From: an uncultured Helicobacteraceae bacterium
GTDB taxonomy: Bacteria > Campylobacterota > Campylobacteria > Campylobacterales > Helicobacteraceae
Direction: 5' to 3'
DNA length: 7,772 nt
Assembly (NCBI GenBank): GCA_934728205.1
Contig: CAKVEH010000065.1
Span: forward strand, 1 to 7,772
Translations under genes and position numbers: made by a program
Notes under the pieces: generated by a model
Seen by the model: the letters and a program-made list of their open reading frames with translations, nothing else
Database searches by the model: none
What the model was told of the DNA's origin: nothing
In this document: piece by piece, positions 6,871 to 7,772 of the stretch
How the letters are laid out: every line of letters begins with the position of its first letter
Position numbering within the stretch: position 1 is the first letter of the stretch

Positions 6871-6912
6871 CGCGTTTTGCGTTGTGGTTAGAGTAAAAAT
6901 TAAGGAGAAAAA

Positions 6913-7383
6913 ATGAACACAATAGAGGGAAAACTCAAATTGCGCGGCGATGAGCGCATTGCCATTATCGGTAGTAGATTTAATCATCTTATCACAGATA
7001 GGCTTATTGAGGGGGCGAGAGATTGTTTCTTACGGCACGGAGGCAATGATGAGTTGCTGGATTTAATCCTTGTGCCGGGCGCGTATGAAATCCCATTTGC
7101 CTTGCAAAAGATTCTCTCACAAAATACTTATGATGGAATCTGTTGTCTTGGTGCGATTATACGCGGTGCAACCCCACATTTTGATTATGTGAGTGCGGAG
7201 GCGACAAAGGGCATTGCCAATGTTACACTTAAATATGGTGCTGCAGTTACTTATGGTGTGCTTACCACAGATAGTATCGAGCAAGCTATCGAGCGTGCTG
7301 GCACAAAGGTAGGCAATAAGGGGTTTGAGGCAATGGCAGGGCTTATCGAGCTAGTAAGCCTGTATGAGAGTCTTGGTGTTTAA
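6913..7383 (+). CDS. ribH: 6,7-dimethyl-8-ribityllumazine synthase
   Basis: Lumazine synthase condenses 5-amino-6-ribitylaminouracil with 3,4-dihydroxy-2-butanone 4-phosphate, the penultimate step of riboflavin synthesis, in the cytosol. The protein has 156 residues, the usual size (H. pylori RibH is also 156). Motifs: SRFN (21-24) at the substrate pocket, VPGAYEIP (54-61), [14 protein letters not shown] (80-93) with the catalytic-site histidine H89, [16 protein letters not shown], and GNKGFEA near the C-terminus. The RBS AAGGAG lies five bases before the ATG at 6913. nusB follows after a nine-base gap. In H. pylori, ribH (HP0002) and nusB (HP0001) are also adjacent but are joined by kdsA (HP0003) on the ribH side; here tal and a fresh promoter lie there instead. 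Confidence 0.97.
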   Translation: MNTIEGKLKLRGDERIAIIGSRFNHLITDRLIEGARDCFLRHGGNDELLDLILVPGAYEIPFALQKILSQNTYDGICCLGAIIRGATPHFDYVSAEATKGIANVTLKYGAAVTYGVLTTDSIEQAIERAGTKVGNKGFEAMAGLIELVSLYESLGV

Positions 7384-7392
7384 GGAGAGGCA

Positions 7393-7772
7393 ATGGCGAC
7401 AAGGTCGCAGGCAAGGAGTGCCGTCATAGCAATGCTATACGCTTATGATGTGGGGAATGTCAGCATTCTCACTCAAGCGCAAGGTTTTTTAGAAGAGAGG
7501 AAAATCCGCCATAAACAACAAGATTTTGCGCTCAATCTCTTTAATGGGGTGATACAAAAGCGCGAAGAGTTAGATTCTTGTATCAACACACATTTAAAGG
7601 AATGGGATATAGCGCGTATTGGTCGCATTGAGCATTCAATATTGCGACTTGGGAGCTATGAGCTACTTTTTAGCGATACAGATGCGCCCATTGTGATAAA
7701 TGAGGCTATTGAGCTTAGCAAGGCCTATGGCGATGATAACGCCCCAAAACTCATAAATGGTGTGCTTGATTC
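7393..7772 (+). CDS. nusB: Transcription antitermination factor NusB, 3' end cut by window edge
   Basis: NusB binds the boxA RNA of rRNA leaders together with NusE (ribosomal protein S10), promoting antitermination and rRNA maturation. I translated 126 codons, open at the right edge; the family is about 138-140 residues, so only about a dozen are missing. The N-terminus MATRSQARSAVIAMLYAYD matches the Arg-rich RNA-binding start and first helix of NusB. Further family matches are IGRIEHSILRLGSYELL (about 75-91), INEAIELSKAYG (about 102-113) and LINGVLD at the end. The ATG at 7393 follows the ribH stop by nine bases, and its ribosome-binding site AAGGAG (7382-7387) overlaps that stop, implying translational coupling. 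Confidence 0.94.
   Translation, partial: MATRSQARSAVIAMLYAYDVGNVSILTQAQGFLEERKIRHKQQDFALNLFNGVIQKREELDSCINTHLKEWDIARIGRIEHSILRLGSYELLFSDTDAPIVINEAIELSKAYGDDNAPKLINGVLD

Noticed and set aside
6871..6912. FMN riboswitch before ribH
   Set aside because: The predicted leader is only about 36 bases, far too short for the FMN aptamer, and none of its conserved parts is visible.
1..7772. CRISPR arrays, tRNA or rRNA genes, insertion sequences
   Set aside because: No regularly spaced short repeats, cloverleaf sequences, rRNA stretches, transposase frames or flanking inverted repeats were seen; gene content is ordinary chromosomal.

Overview
The window comes from a Campylobacterota genome, most likely a Helicobacter and probably an enterohepatic-type species. 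Four things support this: the 514-residue FlaB-type flagellin with a sigma-54 promoter, the gene order topA / flaB / maf (the order of HP0116-HP0115-HP0114 in H. pylori), the extended -10 promoters without a clear -35 box, and the moderate AT-richness. The species cannot be fixed from this sequence alone.

Layout. Positions 1-2058 (minus strand) hold the first 686 codons of topA, DNA topoisomerase I, running off the left edge inside its third C-terminal zinc ribbon. A 213-base divergent intergenic region (2059-2271) carries an extended -10 promoter for topA and a well-formed sigma-54 -24/-12 promoter for the flagellin. Positions 2272-3816 encode the flagellin. A perfect 11-bp hairpin lies between it and a Maf-family gene (3861-5816, motility-associated factor, probable flagellin glycosyltransferase). 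Two bases after the maf stop comes a transaldolase gene (5819-6796). A 116-base gap with a consensus extended -10 box then leads into ribH (6913-7383, lumazine synthase) and nusB (from 7393, cut by the right edge), which are nine bases apart and probably translationally coupled.

Functional reading. flaB and maf form a structural-protein-plus-modifier pair: the flagellin is exported and polymerised, and Maf-family proteins are known to put nonulosonic acid sugars such as pseudaminic acid on flagellin before export. tal is tightly coupled to maf but is a central carbon gene (pentose phosphate pathway). ribH-nusB is a separate riboflavin / antitermination unit. topA relaxes negative supercoils and shares its promoter region with flaB.

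I see no mobile element, CRISPR array, tRNA, rRNA or clear undescribed system. The most interesting points are the shared topA/flaB regulatory region, a perfect 29-bp in-frame repeat in the topA zinc ribbons, a hairpin that may meter read-through from flaB into maf, a single cysteine in the flagellin, the TLR5-evasion-type residues, and roughly fivefold excess of the word AGATTC/GAATCT.
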